From contig CM046836.1 in the NCBI GenBank assembly GCA_025618425.1, forward strand, positions 15,092,135 through 15,156,134: a stretch of DNA of 64,000 nucleotides, written 5' to 3'. A program made the position numbers and the translations under genes. The notes below the pieces were generated by a model that saw only the letters and a program-made list of their open reading frames with translations, did no database searches and was not told the DNA's origin. The stretch is from Heliocidaris tuberculata (taxonomy: Eukaryota; Echinodermata; Echinoidea; Camarodonta; Echinometridae). Numbering within the stretch: position 1 is the first letter of the stretch; the number at the start of each line of letters is the position of its first letter. Positions 11,955 to 25,100 of this stretch are shown here, piece after piece.

Positions 11955-12827
11955 TTTTCGCTTTCTTTGGTTTGTCGTCTGATCCGAGAGACTTGGAATG
12001 CCTTTATACTTCAAAAATATAGGGCGACTTTGGTCTTACACGCAGGCACAACCAATTCATCAACTATGCATGAATACCGATCACTACCCCACTTTTTCTA
12101 CTCAATTACAATGGTTTGGCACCAAACACATCGATCCTCAATGCTCAACTTCAGAGCAAACATACCACACCTGCATATATCGCACTCGCATAATTATTAG
12201 TCTGTTTCATGAGACTGCAATTTCTTTTTTGATTTCCCAAATGTTTTGATATTTTTATCCTTCATATATTATATATATATATCAAAGTGAAAGTTGAAGA
12301 TACATCTTTATTATAATAACGTAGCATTATTCATTATTCATAGATAAGGTTTATTGGTGTCATTATTTTTCATAAGATCATTGTGTAGACTAAAATAAAA
12401 ACAACTTGTAAAAAAACTATGGAAGTCAGCTCGACGATGGCTCGACTCCATCTACCCTCCAGTGATGACGAGCTATCTAATTTGGTCATGAGCCAGTGAT
12501 TTTACGACGAGCTTGTCAAAAATGACGTCTTTCCTTTAAAATTATCGTCATGTGACATAATGAAGGATTTCGACATTATTATGCAGTATATGACGTCAAT
12601 TACTGTAGATCTAGTTCTATGTTGCAATCAACACTTGATGTCATGGCTCAAACCTGGGAGGGGGGGCCGAGGGCGTGGCACTTGTCGGTATGCCGTCCTC
12701 ATCTTTTCTTCATTTTTTTTCATCAATGCCTGGTTAATCATATTTGAATTTGTACGATAAATGTTTTTTTCTCCCAAAACAGCCAAATGTTTCAAAAACA
12801 TTTCAAAACAAGTTTATGTCTTTTAGA

Positions 12828-13110
12828 TTCTAGGACAACTACCTCCTGGACAACTACCCCTGGACAACTACCCCCTAGGACAATTATCCCCCCCCCCCAC
12901 GACAATTATCCCCCCCACGACAATTACCCCCTAGGAAAATGACCCCCCCCCCCAGCAATGACAATTACCCCCAAGGATGATACCCCGGCCCCCCTCCCAA
13001 CATTTGATCCCCAGGACAAGTACACCCCCCCCCCCCCCCAGAATCCGGGGATGGGAGGTGGGGTAGTTGTCCTAGTTGTCCTATCCTGACAACTAGGACA
13101 ACTAGTTGTC
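12828..13110. repeat. Minisatellite of GGACAACTACCCCC-type units
   Basis: About 15 degenerate units of 14-20 bp, each a GACAA(C/T)TA followed by a run of C, sometimes with CTAG. The C runs reach 10 or more. Smaller clusters of the same motif occur near 8,375-8,470, 9,655-9,765 and 17,080-17,240. Confidence 0.75.
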
Positions 13111-14766
13111 TGGATACGTGTCTTTTAATTTCCCTAGAACACTTGGTAGTTACACTTCAGAATTATCAGAGCTCTAAAATTAATTGTGTTCCAACTGAAC
13201 AAATACAAGATAATAATTTTACACTCACACTCTCGTTATCACACATTATTTTTCTTATTCAGAACAATTATGAATATAACAAGCATAATCAGATTGTGGA
13301 CCACAAAAAAAGTTCTACATTAAAATTTTCCTTGGTAGCCACCTCTGTTATAAAAGCCACCTGTCTGTAGAGGTCATCCTTCTTTTTTTCTCTCTCTTTA
13401 AAGAAAATATATGTTGAAATCCTGTCTAGTGTTTCCCTTTGGAGTTTCACAGACAGGTTTGATAGAATGTGCAAATTAAAAGGCCTGCTTATCTGCATTG
13501 TTAAAGTGCAAAACAGAAAAAAAAGAAAAAAAAAAGAAAAAAGGATATGCTCTTGTTTTCCGAGTAGGCTTTTCAAAACCTTTTGATAAATCCTATCTTT
13601 TTGATTATTAGTCATTTGGACATACCAGTGATTTTTCATCAGCTGGAGTTAATGTTCATTTCAATTTCACATACGTATATGCATGTACAAAAATGGTGGA
13701 CTGTAACCATTTATGTTTAGAAACATCAATTTAAAAAAAATAAAATTGGTCAATACTGGAAGGGATAGGATATTTACTGTTTAATTGACCAACCTTCCTA
13801 ATCTGAAGCAAACAGAACAACATTAATCATATTGAAACATGACTAATGTAAACAAGAGATATACATGTACAATTCAATTTATTGTTCACCTGCAAGGAAT
13901 TACATCAATCCATAGATATGCATATATAGAAATCTACAACAAACAGAAAATATATCAATATAAAGATTAATATTTCATTCATTCCTAACAATGTTTTGTA
14001 CAAGTAAATCTGTCTGAAGCTCATTATGAGATTTTTACAGTGACAGTATACTTCAATCATTCCAAGATGGAATTGAAAAAAAAAAATGATGGCACTTTAT
14101 GATCTCAGTGAGAAAATATTAATTCATATACTTCGTCCTGATGTGAAGAATAAACTACAGAGGAACTCCCTTACAACAAACTCCTTGGGACCGAAGAAAT
14201 TACCTTGTTATATTGACGTCTTGTTACACTGCATATCAAAATCTATAGATTACTTCGAATTTCAAAATTACCTGTTATAGTGAAAGCTTGTCATTCATGA
14301 GAGTTTGTTATGAGAGTTTGTCACAGCAATTTTCTTTATAATGAGGTTCCATTGTTAACATTTTTTTTTTAGTGAAAATGAAAACACAGTACTAGTGGAA
14401 TTAAGCACAAATATATCTCAGAAGGCTTGATGGAAAAAAAAAACCCAAATAGGACAATTTCATTCAAAAGAAGTATAGCTTCTTTGCAAACATTGAAATT
14501 GAAAAGTTTGCCCAAAAATAGTTAACAATGCTTCCATAAACTTACTGAAAAAAATTCTTCACAATACATTCATGTAAGGAAAGAATACTAGATAAGTAGA
14601 AATACATGTAGGCATTGAAAGAAAATTGAATTAAACAGTGTCAAACAGACTTTGACAAAAACCACAATACACAGCAAAGCTCTAAATATAGTTTACAGCC
14701 TATACATAATTTGAGTGTTGATCAAACTGTTTACTAACCCAGAACATTGGGGTCGAATGAACCCTT

Positions 14767-14915
14767 TACAGTGGAACCTCGTTATAAAGAACACTGTTAT
14801 AACAGTCCCACTCCTTTGTATTTTATTGCTTTTTAGTCCTGATACAACAAGGTTTCATTATAACAAGGTAATTTCCTTGGTTCTAAGGAGTATGTTATAT
14901 CGAGGTTCAACTGTA
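14767..14915. mobile_element. Palindromic Tc1/mariner-type MITE (TIR TACAGTGGAACCTCGTTATAA)
   Basis: Inverted ends TACAGTGGAACCTCG and TACAGTTGAACCTCG with TA at both borders, 149 bp. The same family occurs at 61,492-61,865 (with an insertion) and as a degraded piece at 14,155-14,345. Confidence 0.75.
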
Positions 14916-15737
14916 ATTACACAAAGGACAGCCTGAATTGGTTGAATTTCTTGTGCTTACATATGTGTTACAAAACTTACAAATGTACTAACCTGCCTTT
15001 TAAAATTGTAAACCTTAAGTTTACTGAGCATCCATATCATAGATTTCCATAAAGTGATTGTTAGGATATCAACTGAGATAGAAGTACCAATGATACACAT
15101 GTCAAAAGATTCACTTCATTTGTTTAATTCATTTGAGGCAATATTTTGTAATTACGCTGCTCTTGATACAGAACATATGCTACACATAGCTCTCAATTTG
15201 AGAATTTTTAAAATTTTGCATTAAACACAACTAGCTTTTAAAACCTGAGGGGATTCATTGAATTCATCAGAAATTTAACACTTGTTATTAGTGAATGGGC
15301 AAATTTATAAAGCTGTTTCTAAAGGATGTATGTGACATTAAAGAGGATTTTGAAAAGTATCCATGGAGGAAGGGAATTTAGTTTGTGGAAGAGTTCTGCT
15401 GCACCTTTACATTTGAGCATTGTTCTTTGATACATGTATCTGTATTTACAAGAAAAGCTTTACAGAGCATTACATTCAAAGAACCATGCATTAATGCAAT
15501 AGTGTCTTGAAATTCATAGTCTGCTTTCACTAAGCGGTCCATCTAGAATTAGGAGTCTGTGCAACATCCAGAAAAGTTTTGATCATTTGGAATCGCATCG
15601 GGATGAGTATGCATCATCACAGTTATACCTCGACCTTAGCGACCAGCTTTTCACACAGAGTTTCATGAAGAATCGGGAGACTGTATAACATCAACTGTCA
15701 TTCAGAATCATGTTGGAAAGAGTACTGCCAAGAATCA

Positions 15738-17591
15738 TTAAAGCTGTGCTTTGTACTTGGCCATCTGAAGCTCATGTTTCATCCGCTCTGCCTCCAGCTG
15801 CCTGAAGTACTCGGCATCCTCATCCCGATAGAGCTCCTCCTGGTACTCCCTGATCTCCTTCTCCATCTTCCTCCTCATGTCAGACTTGATGCGCTGCATA
15901 GCCTGCAGGAATAGCAAGAGTCAGAGATTACGTTTGTTATTTCATTAGTGCTTTACAAGTAGTTTATCTTAGCATTTACCATAGGCAGGGTGTCCCAAAA
16001 CTGTTAAAGAGCAATCCAACCTTGGTAATAAGATGATCTGTGTGAAAGCAGAAAAATAAGAAAAACAGGATGGTGAAAGTTTGAAAGAAATCACACAAGG
16101 AATAAGAAAGTTATGGAAGTTTGAATATCACTACATCTACCCGAATCTCAAATTGGCAATTTGGCGAGTCCATTGTCGTTCACAAAAATATCGTTAATTT
16201 GCAGCTTTCTCCTAAGCACCTTTACCCTTGGGGCAGTACTCAAAATATATTGGGGATAGCATACTGTTATAGGTCCTCATGAAAGAAAAAGATCCTTCTG
16301 AGTAAAAAATTTTGAAAAAAATTGCATTTTAGTAATTTTATGTGTTGGAGCAAATGGGGGAGTTGTCTGCAACTACATCACAATGACATTACCTATTCGG
16401 CCAATTTGACATTTCCATATGTACAGTGATTACAACTTTCAAAAATTCATAACTTTCTTATTGCTTGTCCAATTTTGTTCAAACTTTTACCAATCTCCTC
16501 TGTTTTTTCGTCTTTTTTTCAAAGCAACTTGCCATTAAGTCTGGATTTCCATTTAAACTTATGAGAATCTTGACCACTCAATAATTTCACACAAGTTTCC
16601 GGTTTTAACCCTTTCAAGACAATTGACCACATTTTGTGGTTTGGCCCAATAACTTTTGATTTAGAGCCTTAAAAAATATACCAGATGCATGAGTGGAAAG
16701 AGCACAAATTTCTGCACATACTGTGTCCATTTTTGTTGCATAATCATATTGCGTTCAATGCCAGGAATTTTAAAAAAGAGAATAAGCTTGAACATCCTTA
16801 AATTGGCAACACATTGAGAGGTTCAAAATCATTGTTTTTTTGTCCAAATTGGCAACTTTTTCAACTTTTCGACAAAGTTCCTAATCATGTATATTATTTT
16901 CAAGACATTACATCTTACTAGAACTACGTAGCTTTAAAAGAAAAATATTATTGTTGCCAATTTGCAGAACAAAATGTGATCAATTGAGCTCTTAAATAAT
17001 TCCTGTCCTGAAAGGGTTAATGTATCCCTTGGTACTGCCCTACGCTCTTCCCAATAATTACCACTGAACAACTACAACTATCTCTCCTAGAGGGCAATTT
17101 TCAGGGGTCTTTGTCTGAGTTCAATACCCTTGTCTTGAGGATGACTGTCTGGGATAGTTGTTCTGAGAAGTGTAAATATCATAGGGAGTGGGGACAGGTT
17201 GTCATACCAGATGATTATCTCATGAGGATAGTTGTCTAAGGGGTAGTTGCTCTACAATCATCACATGTTTTGCATACTCACATTAGCTTGTGCTCTGTCT
17301 CTCACATTCAGGTCATGACGTTCTTTGGCTATTGTCTCAGCAAGAAGGCTGAACTGATCGCGATAGCTGATAAAAGATTCAATTCAGGAAATTTGTTTAT
17401 GTACAATGTATTTATTCTTTTTTTTTTATACTCTAATTAGATCAACATTTCTTTTCTAGGAGTTCCTTTAGAATGTACACTGAAGACTCCTCTACTTGAA
17501 AATAAAAAAAGAAAAGAAAATAATAGTACATGCACTAATGACAATCACCTCTCAATGAACAGCACATATCCTATTATGGTTTAATTTCCCT

Positions 17592-17626
<35 letters not shown>

Positions 17627-19103
17627 CTCCAAAAGTGATTGGAAGTTATTATTCTAGATTTGGAAAGTAAGGTTAAAATCAAAATAGCAAATAAGACTTT
17701 AAAAAGCAGTAAAGGATACTAGTTCTCCAAGGACTCCACTTCATTCTGCTGCTGTTTGGTGTAGTCTTCTCGTTTCTCCTTGGCATACTTCCGCAACTCT
17801 CTTATCCTAGCCTTCTGTATGGCCATCCCTTCCTCAAAGAGATGCTTGAATATCTGGAGCAAGAGGGCCAGAAGAAACAGAAGTTACAGAAAGTAATGGA
17901 TTCGGACCAGATCAAGTTTCTATCTGACATCATATATATGTTGTACAGCCAAACTTGACTTTGTGACCACAATTAGATGATCACCGTCTATAAAATCATA
18001 GACCTCCAATGTTTAGACTTTCTTTGAGCAGTGGTTCTCACTGAATATTGTAATACAGGGAGCCTGTATATGAAAACCTGTCTGTAAAGACCGCTTTTTT
18101 GTATTTCCCTTGCACAGTCTTCATACACAGAAGAACGTGTAATATGTATTGATGCCCTTTCATATATGGATATCTCATCTATTTACACAACTTCATTGCT
18201 TACCATTCATAGTCCATCTGAATAAATATCAAACTCTGACAAAATTGTAGGCAGGCTAAAAGTGGTGGACAAGTCGCGATTATCATTGACAACCGTAGAA
18301 ATTGTAAGAGCTTGTATCACAACTGATTCTAGAGAATTACAGTGATTAGAAGATCTTGAGAATGAAACAAAAATTGTTTGAAATTACAACACACAGCAGA
18401 AAATTAATAAAAATTCTTCAAAATTAAAACCTGACCTGTTCTTCTTTGGTTCTTCTCTTCAACGCTCTGGATCTCGCCCTCACACGATACTCGTCATAGT
18501 ATCGTCTAGCCCTAGCATTGACCTGCCTCTGTTCCTTGGCTTTAACTTGCATCGCCCTCTCTTGATTACGCCTCTCTTTGATTTCTCGCTGTGTGGCATA
18601 AGAAAAAGAAATGTGAAATGTATTGATTACTAGAGCAAAGACACAAAATCAAGAAGCTAATAATCGCAAATTTCAGAGAAAATCACCAGAAATTAACAAA
18701 TGTAGAGAGGAAGTAGATTAAAATAAAATTAATCCACTTTTTATCGTCAGATAAGAATATGAAACTTATATATTCATCTGACAAAAGAGATGACATTCAT
18801 ACACCGCTACCTACATCTATTCACAATGCTCATGTCAAACAGGGTTAGAAATCAGGAATATCCAATTGCATACCTTCTCCTTCAGTGAAAATATGGGTCA
18901 ATATAGACATTGAATGTAATAAGAAATCTCATTAAAAACACTATTCTATACTATACTATTCTTCAAATATAATAAATTAAATTTTATTTCACATGATTGT
19001 ATAGACTGTTATAAGTAAAAGTTCTTACCAGTCTCTGGTTATGATCAAGTTCTTTCTTCATAATGTTGACAAGGATTTCTTGTCTTCTCTCTGCCTCTTC
19101 AAT
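15738..19103 (-). CDS. CEP95: CEP95 exons 15-19: C-terminal coiled coil
   Basis: Exons 19103-19029, 18588-18436, 17853-17720, 17366-17282 and 15902-15738 encode residues 949-1151. The sequence is almost continuous charged helix (IEEAERRQEILVNIMKKEL, KEIREYQEELYRDEDAEYF and similar), then stop TAA at 15740-15738. This matches the coiled-coil C-terminus expected of CEP95. Introns here carry two MITEs (16,008-16,552 and 16,609-17,016). Confidence 0.9.
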
Positions 19104-22100
19104 CTAGTTTGGGAGAAATAAAATGTATATTACGTGTGACATAATTAAATTACGTAAGAAGTCTATGAAAGTTTGCGTACATAATGACCTCAATTATAAT
19201 TACAGTTAAAAAACATTAAAACATGTAGTTTCAAAACAACTATGCCAATTCATTATCAAATACAAATTTAATGAAGATTGATCACTCACCACTTGAGATG
19301 GCATCAATGTGTCCACACATGCTCCAGTGAAAAGTGTTCTGAGGTTAATTTCTAACACTCGTCAAATCATTATCTTCCACCCTGGACCTAACATCACACC
19401 TTATCCTAACCCTAAACCTAAAAAGAATTTTTTTTTTTTAAATTTTTAAAAAAATTTATTGTGGTATAAAGAGACATTGTACATGGCAGCCTTGCGGCTG
19501 AATTGAATACAATTTACATTAATAATGACACAAGCATACTGCACAAAAAACAATAGTATTAAAAAGACATTAAAAATAGTACATTCATAACAAATCAATA
19601 GGTACACCTTATTCAAAGAATATCAATGGTGGGATAAAGAAAGTGGGTAGTGGATGTGAAAAAAAATATAAAGTTTTTATAATATGACTTATATACTGTT
19701 GAATAAATTAATATGATCAGTGCTAAAAGAAATAGTCTGGTTTGCATGCTTCAAAATAGGCCTATTGTCCAATCATAATGGGTAATGGGTGCAAGGTATT
19801 GTATTTGGAAAAAAATATATAGTTTTACTTTCCATTATTAACAGATAGAGATGATTGGCATGATTGGTAATGCAATATTGATATCAATAGAATCCATATA
19901 AAAAATAACATGTACCGCTAGTATACAATTAAATTTTTCATTTTTCATTTTTCATTTAAGCACATCTAAAAGCTAGCAATTTACTTTACGTATAATTATG
20001 CTTAAGATTTAAGAACGAGAGATCTGTTGAGCAATCAATTTATCATTACATTATTCAATTCATCTTTGAATTGAGTAGCCTCACAATGAAGGGCAGTGCG
20101 CTCTTTCTGTAGCGCTCATTTTTGCATTTCATTTCTGAATAGTCATTAGCGTTGCGCAAGTCACGAGAAGTACGAGAAGCTCGCGTAGGAGGGAGCCAGT
20201 GATGGAAGGGGGACAGTCACAGTCACAGTCAAAGCCCTAACAATAAAGCCAAGAGCACATCATCATCGGAGCAAATGTCTGATCTCCTTGGCGATATTCT
20301 TATGGCTAAAGTTGTCCATCCTTACCTTGGATTGAGTCTTAGGTTTCTTGTATTTATGTGAGATAGCTGCCTTGGTGAGATGTTCCATATGCTTCATCTG
20401 TTGAGCCCACATCCTCTGGGCAGTGTGAGGCGATACATGGAGGAACGGGAACTCATGCATCAGGGTCGGTAGCAGGTCATCGTCTCCAATCCTCACTGTA
20501 AATTAGATACAGATGAGAGATTAGGAGAGACATGTAGGGCATACAAACAGGAACTTATGCATCAGGATTTGTAACAGGTAATCATCTTCAATCCTCATAA
20601 CAAATACAGATATACATTATGATGAGATATACATATAAAGTGTAAGGAGAGACATGGAGAAACATGAACTCATGCATCAGGGTAGGTCGAAGGTCATCAT
20701 CACCAATCCTCACTGCAAATCAGATAGGGAGAGGCAAATACAGGTATATACTATATACATGTAGGTATGGTTTTTGGATAAATGTAGTGAGAAGATACAC
20801 ACGAAGGAACAGGAAGGAGCTCATGCATCAGGGTAGGTAGCAGGTTATCACGTCCAATACTGCCTGCAAACAAGATCAACATACAGGTAACTCTGCCTAA
20901 GTCGAATATCTTGGGACCACAGAAATCTGTTCGACTTAGGCGAAATTTGACTTAGAAGAGGTAAAAAACACATGTTTTGCTCATTCTGTTCTGAAAAATT
21001 GCTTCGACTAAGGCGATTATTCGACTTATGGAAGGTCGACTTATGCAGAGTTAACTGTATATGTATGATGAGAGAGATATGTAAAGAACGAGGAGAGACA
21101 CAGAGGAACAGGAATTCATGCATCAAGTTCTAGCAGGTCATCGTCACTAATATGCACTACAAATCAGACTTTTCAGAAAGCAGTTTGAAGAAATAGCGAT
21201 GGAGGTGTACATACATATACATATGTAGTGAGCCCTGTTGAAGAAAAGTATTAGGCTTTGCAGACATTTTTCTGTTTTTCACATAATTCATGTATGTGTA
21301 ACATGTAATCAGAGTTGAGAGTCAGACTGACTGGTTTTTCTATGGACATGGCTGCTACAGCAATTCCACTTCACTTGAACATAAGCTTTGATAGCATTTT
21401 TGTAAAACAATTGCATTCTTTGTCAATAGAAACAGCACCATCTACAGCAAGAAGTGACACTTTTTGTCTTTATTTTTACCATCAGGGCAAATCAATCAAT
21501 CAAGGACCCAAATTAAAGTACAGCAGATCAATTATGCAAAATAAAATGTTTCTTAAGTGATAAATACAAACTCACATTAATATTTTCAGAGTTTGGATGG
21601 ATGTCTAAATAGTATGTCCAAATATTAGTACTATATACAAAGTGAACTCACATGGACGTTCTCCCCCGAGCATGGAGCTGGTCGGACTGGCTGAAGCTGC
21701 TCGCTTACGTTTGGAAGGGGGCGAGCGCTTTGCGGACCTTGAAGAACGTCTGCTTCCCTCTGCTGCTGCCACTGAGGCAGTGTACTTCTTAGCTGGCTTG
21801 TACTGGGTGCTCTTGGGCTTGCTATGGATAGCTTTGTAGTCTTCATTCTGTACATGGCGTTCAACAACCATATCAAAGGTAGTGTAAACAATATGCAGAC
21901 ATCATCTTTGGAACGAAAATATGCTCGTTCCTTCACAATGATATACTAGATCTTAGATACAGAGCTCTTCATTAACCCTTTCGAGACAATTGACCACATT
22001 TTGTGGTTTAGCTCAATAATTTTTTATTCAGAGCTCTAAAGAAGTACTAGATGCATGAGTAGAAAGAGCAAAAATTTCTGTACACACTGTGTCCATTTTT

Positions 22101-25100
22101 GTTGCATGACCATACTGCGTTTTATTCCAGGAATTTTAAAAATGAGAATAAGCTTTGAAATCCTTAAATTGACAACAAATTGAGAGTTTCAAAATCATTG
22201 TTTTTCATCAAAATTGGCAATTTTTTCAACTTTTCGACAAAATTTCTAACTATGTATATTGTTCTCAAAGACATTACACCTTATTAGAACCATGTAGCAC
22301 TAAAAGAAAAATATTAATGTTGCCAATTTGAAGAATAAAATATGATCAATTTAGCCCTTAAATAATTCCTGTCTTGAAAGGGTTAATTATATGAATGAAA
22401 ACAAATTGAGACTTTAGTCTTGAGTCAATGTTGAATATAAATCATTACTACATTCATTTTATTCAGTAAGCAATTACAGCATATTCAGATCATTTGAAGG
22501 TATCAATCATGGCATACAAGCTAAAACATTTCGAAGGACTTTCAAGCATTGTTCTCTACAAATAAAGCACATTAATAAAAGTAAATCAAAATGTGATATG
22601 GCCTTTTTAAAATGTGATATGATTTTGGATGGGAAGTGTACATGGTACCACATGATATCTTTCCAACGTCATACATTTATGATGAATAGTAATGAAGGCT
22701 CCCATCAAAATTAATTCATCATTCTTGTACACTTTCCAAGGGGAATAGCTTTAAAAAGTGCTTTCCTGTAACAGAAATACCTTATCTCTCACACAAATAC
22801 CAATACAACAGGTATCAGATTTACCTAAATTCCACATAAGTAAGTATCGGGTTATGACAACAAGACTTACTAACCAGCTTTTTGGTGACCCTCTTGCGAC
22901 GAGTGACCTGCTGTTTGACCCCTCTTTTGACCTCCCGCAGACTGCCTGCGTATGAGTGATGCAGCACACTCTTCATCTTGGACTGCTGGCTGGCTTCCTC
23001 AGCTAGCTGTCGCCGTACCTTACCAAGGAGACCCTTGGCATCTCGGTCCATGGCTTCCTCAAAGCGGACCTTGAGCGGTTCCTGTCTCTGGGGAAGAGAT
23101 CTCGGAAGAAGCACGCTACGTTGCCTTGGCCCTAGGGAAGGAAAAAAAAGTATCATAATCTAAAGGTTATATCATAATTCATCAATATTTTATAACTTCT
23201 TAACACTAAAAGGTTTTATGAAACATGATGCTGAACTTTCAGACCTCAATATCAGGATTTACTTGATTATATTGCAATGGAAAAGCGACATATCAGATCA
23301 CCCCTGGAAGTTCTTAGTGTATGAATGGAAGTCTCTTCTATATTACTTATAAACAAGTTCTGACCTTTATCACCCTGTCCCTTCACTTTCTTCTGAGACC
23401 CAGTCTTCTTTCTAGCCCTGAGGTGGTAGGAATGACTCTCCTCCTCCTCCTCCTCTTCTTCTTCTTCTTCTGAATCAGTCCTTGATTGATCCTCTCTCCC
23501 TTGTCTCCTGGTATCTCCAGTGATGAGACTATGGTAGCTGTAAGGCATCTCTATGTCATCATTTTCATCACTCTCTCTGCTGAACCTGAGCAAGAGAAAG
23601 AGAGACAGAGAGAGAGGCAGGGGAAGGATGGAGAGAGGGAGAGAGAGAGCGAGAGAGAAAGAGAAAGAGAGAAAGAGAGAGAGAGAGAAGAGTATGAATA
23701 CAAAAAAATATGAATGCATTTAAAAAAAAACAACCCAAAATTACCCTGTAAAATTTTTGTGGTAAAGTTTGATAAATTTGCAAGTCTGAACTACAAGAAA
23801 GTAATTGGAAAAAAACATTTTCCTTCAATTACAGAGAACGAGAAAAAAAATCAATCAACCGCTTCACTATGACACCTCTCTGTAATGACTTTTGTACTAA
23901 CTTACCTAAACCTTTGTGATGGATGTTCATCAGGATCACCTTCAGGACGGCTCCTGTGATGCTCATCTTCAAAAGCAACTCGCCGCCTTCTGGCAACTTT
24001 TCTCCTCATAAAACTCTTTGAATTGGAAAGAAAACAAATTAAAAAGAACAAAAGACATCAACTTACAACCAAAATCTTCACAGCAGCTCCAACAATGTGA
24101 TTATTTACTGAAAGAAATTTAAAAGGGAAAATTTCAAAATCTGTCAACTGAATTTGAAAAAGATTTTGCATGTTAAAATTTTTATGAGAGAAAGACATAC
24201 TGAATGGGAGAATACCGTACAATCTGAACTCTTTGAATAAGTATAACTACATGAACTGAATTACATGTATAAGATCATCAAGCACAAGCTTTGGGATGCT
24301 CCAGTAAGAAGATATTTATAACACAACTCATTCCTACCTGGTCATATGAGTCTTCCATATCAGCTCCCATGGAAGAATCTTCTCTACTTCTCTCCCTTCT
24401 CTCTCTGGCTCCCTCTGATGTTCTGTCTAAACTCCTCCTTGCACTCCCTCTCAATCTAGAAGCGATTCCTGGAGACTGGCTGAGACTGTCATCACCTCGG
24501 GTCACGGATGTTGTTATTCTTGTGTGCGGTGGCAACATAGCAGGGTATCTCTCCCGTTCTGATGAAGAGACCACTCCTTTTTGTGAAAGTGAATCTCTGT
24601 ATCTGCTGGTCGCGGAAGAAACCTGATGGTTTGGTATCCTCGCAGGGTACCGCTCCCGTTCTGTTGAAGAAGCCACTTCTTGCCTGGACGGTGGACCCCT
24701 GTATCTCCCAGCTGCAGGAGACGTCTGATGTGCTGGTAGTCTATCAGGGTATGTTGCAGCGGTTGCTGTACTCTGAAGCTCGGTTGGACGTACCATGCGC
24801 CTTGATGTCGCAGGGGATCCCCGCACTGGAGGGGAGTGGGCATGCCCCTGTCTGCTCTCTGTGTCAGGTTGTGGCAGTTTGGCAGGGTACTTTGTCCCCT
24901 TGCCTTGAGGTGTGAGAGGTTGTCCAGCAGACATTAGTGATACATATGGTCCTTGCCTTGCTGATGGGGTGAACCTCGGTGATCTGCGCTGTGAAGCTCT
25001 TGGCTGTTTGGATGATGATCTATAAGATAAAGAATCAGTGATTCTGAGCAATTCTTGCCTGACAAAAAAAATAGATGTATAATATCTATAATAATACAAA

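Larger units (their letters stand above)
11955..15737. other. Intergenic stretch between the His-rich gene and CEP95
   Basis: Nothing coding can be supported here. It holds the minisatellite at 12.8-13.1 kb, A/T and GA-rich simple sequence near 13.4-13.55 kb, two Tc1/mariner-like palindromic fragments (14,155-14,345 and 14,767-14,915), a CRE-like TGACGTCA at about 12,592, and the 3' flank of CEP95. Confidence 0.6.

Noticed and set aside
11808..12200. 130-codon plus-strand ORF opposite the first exon of the His-rich gene
   Set aside because: No known domain, no splice or start context. It is the shadow of the CpG-rich first-exon region.
13361..13395. Minus-strand mini-exon candidate (REKKKDDLYRQ)
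   Set aside because: It lies upstream of the only good start codon of the His-rich gene, has a weak donor and is low complexity.
23267..23828. Long S/L- and E/R-rich ORFs on both strands
   Set aside because: They are translations of the (GA)n/(CT)n tract; only the CEP95 exon 11 frame inside is real.
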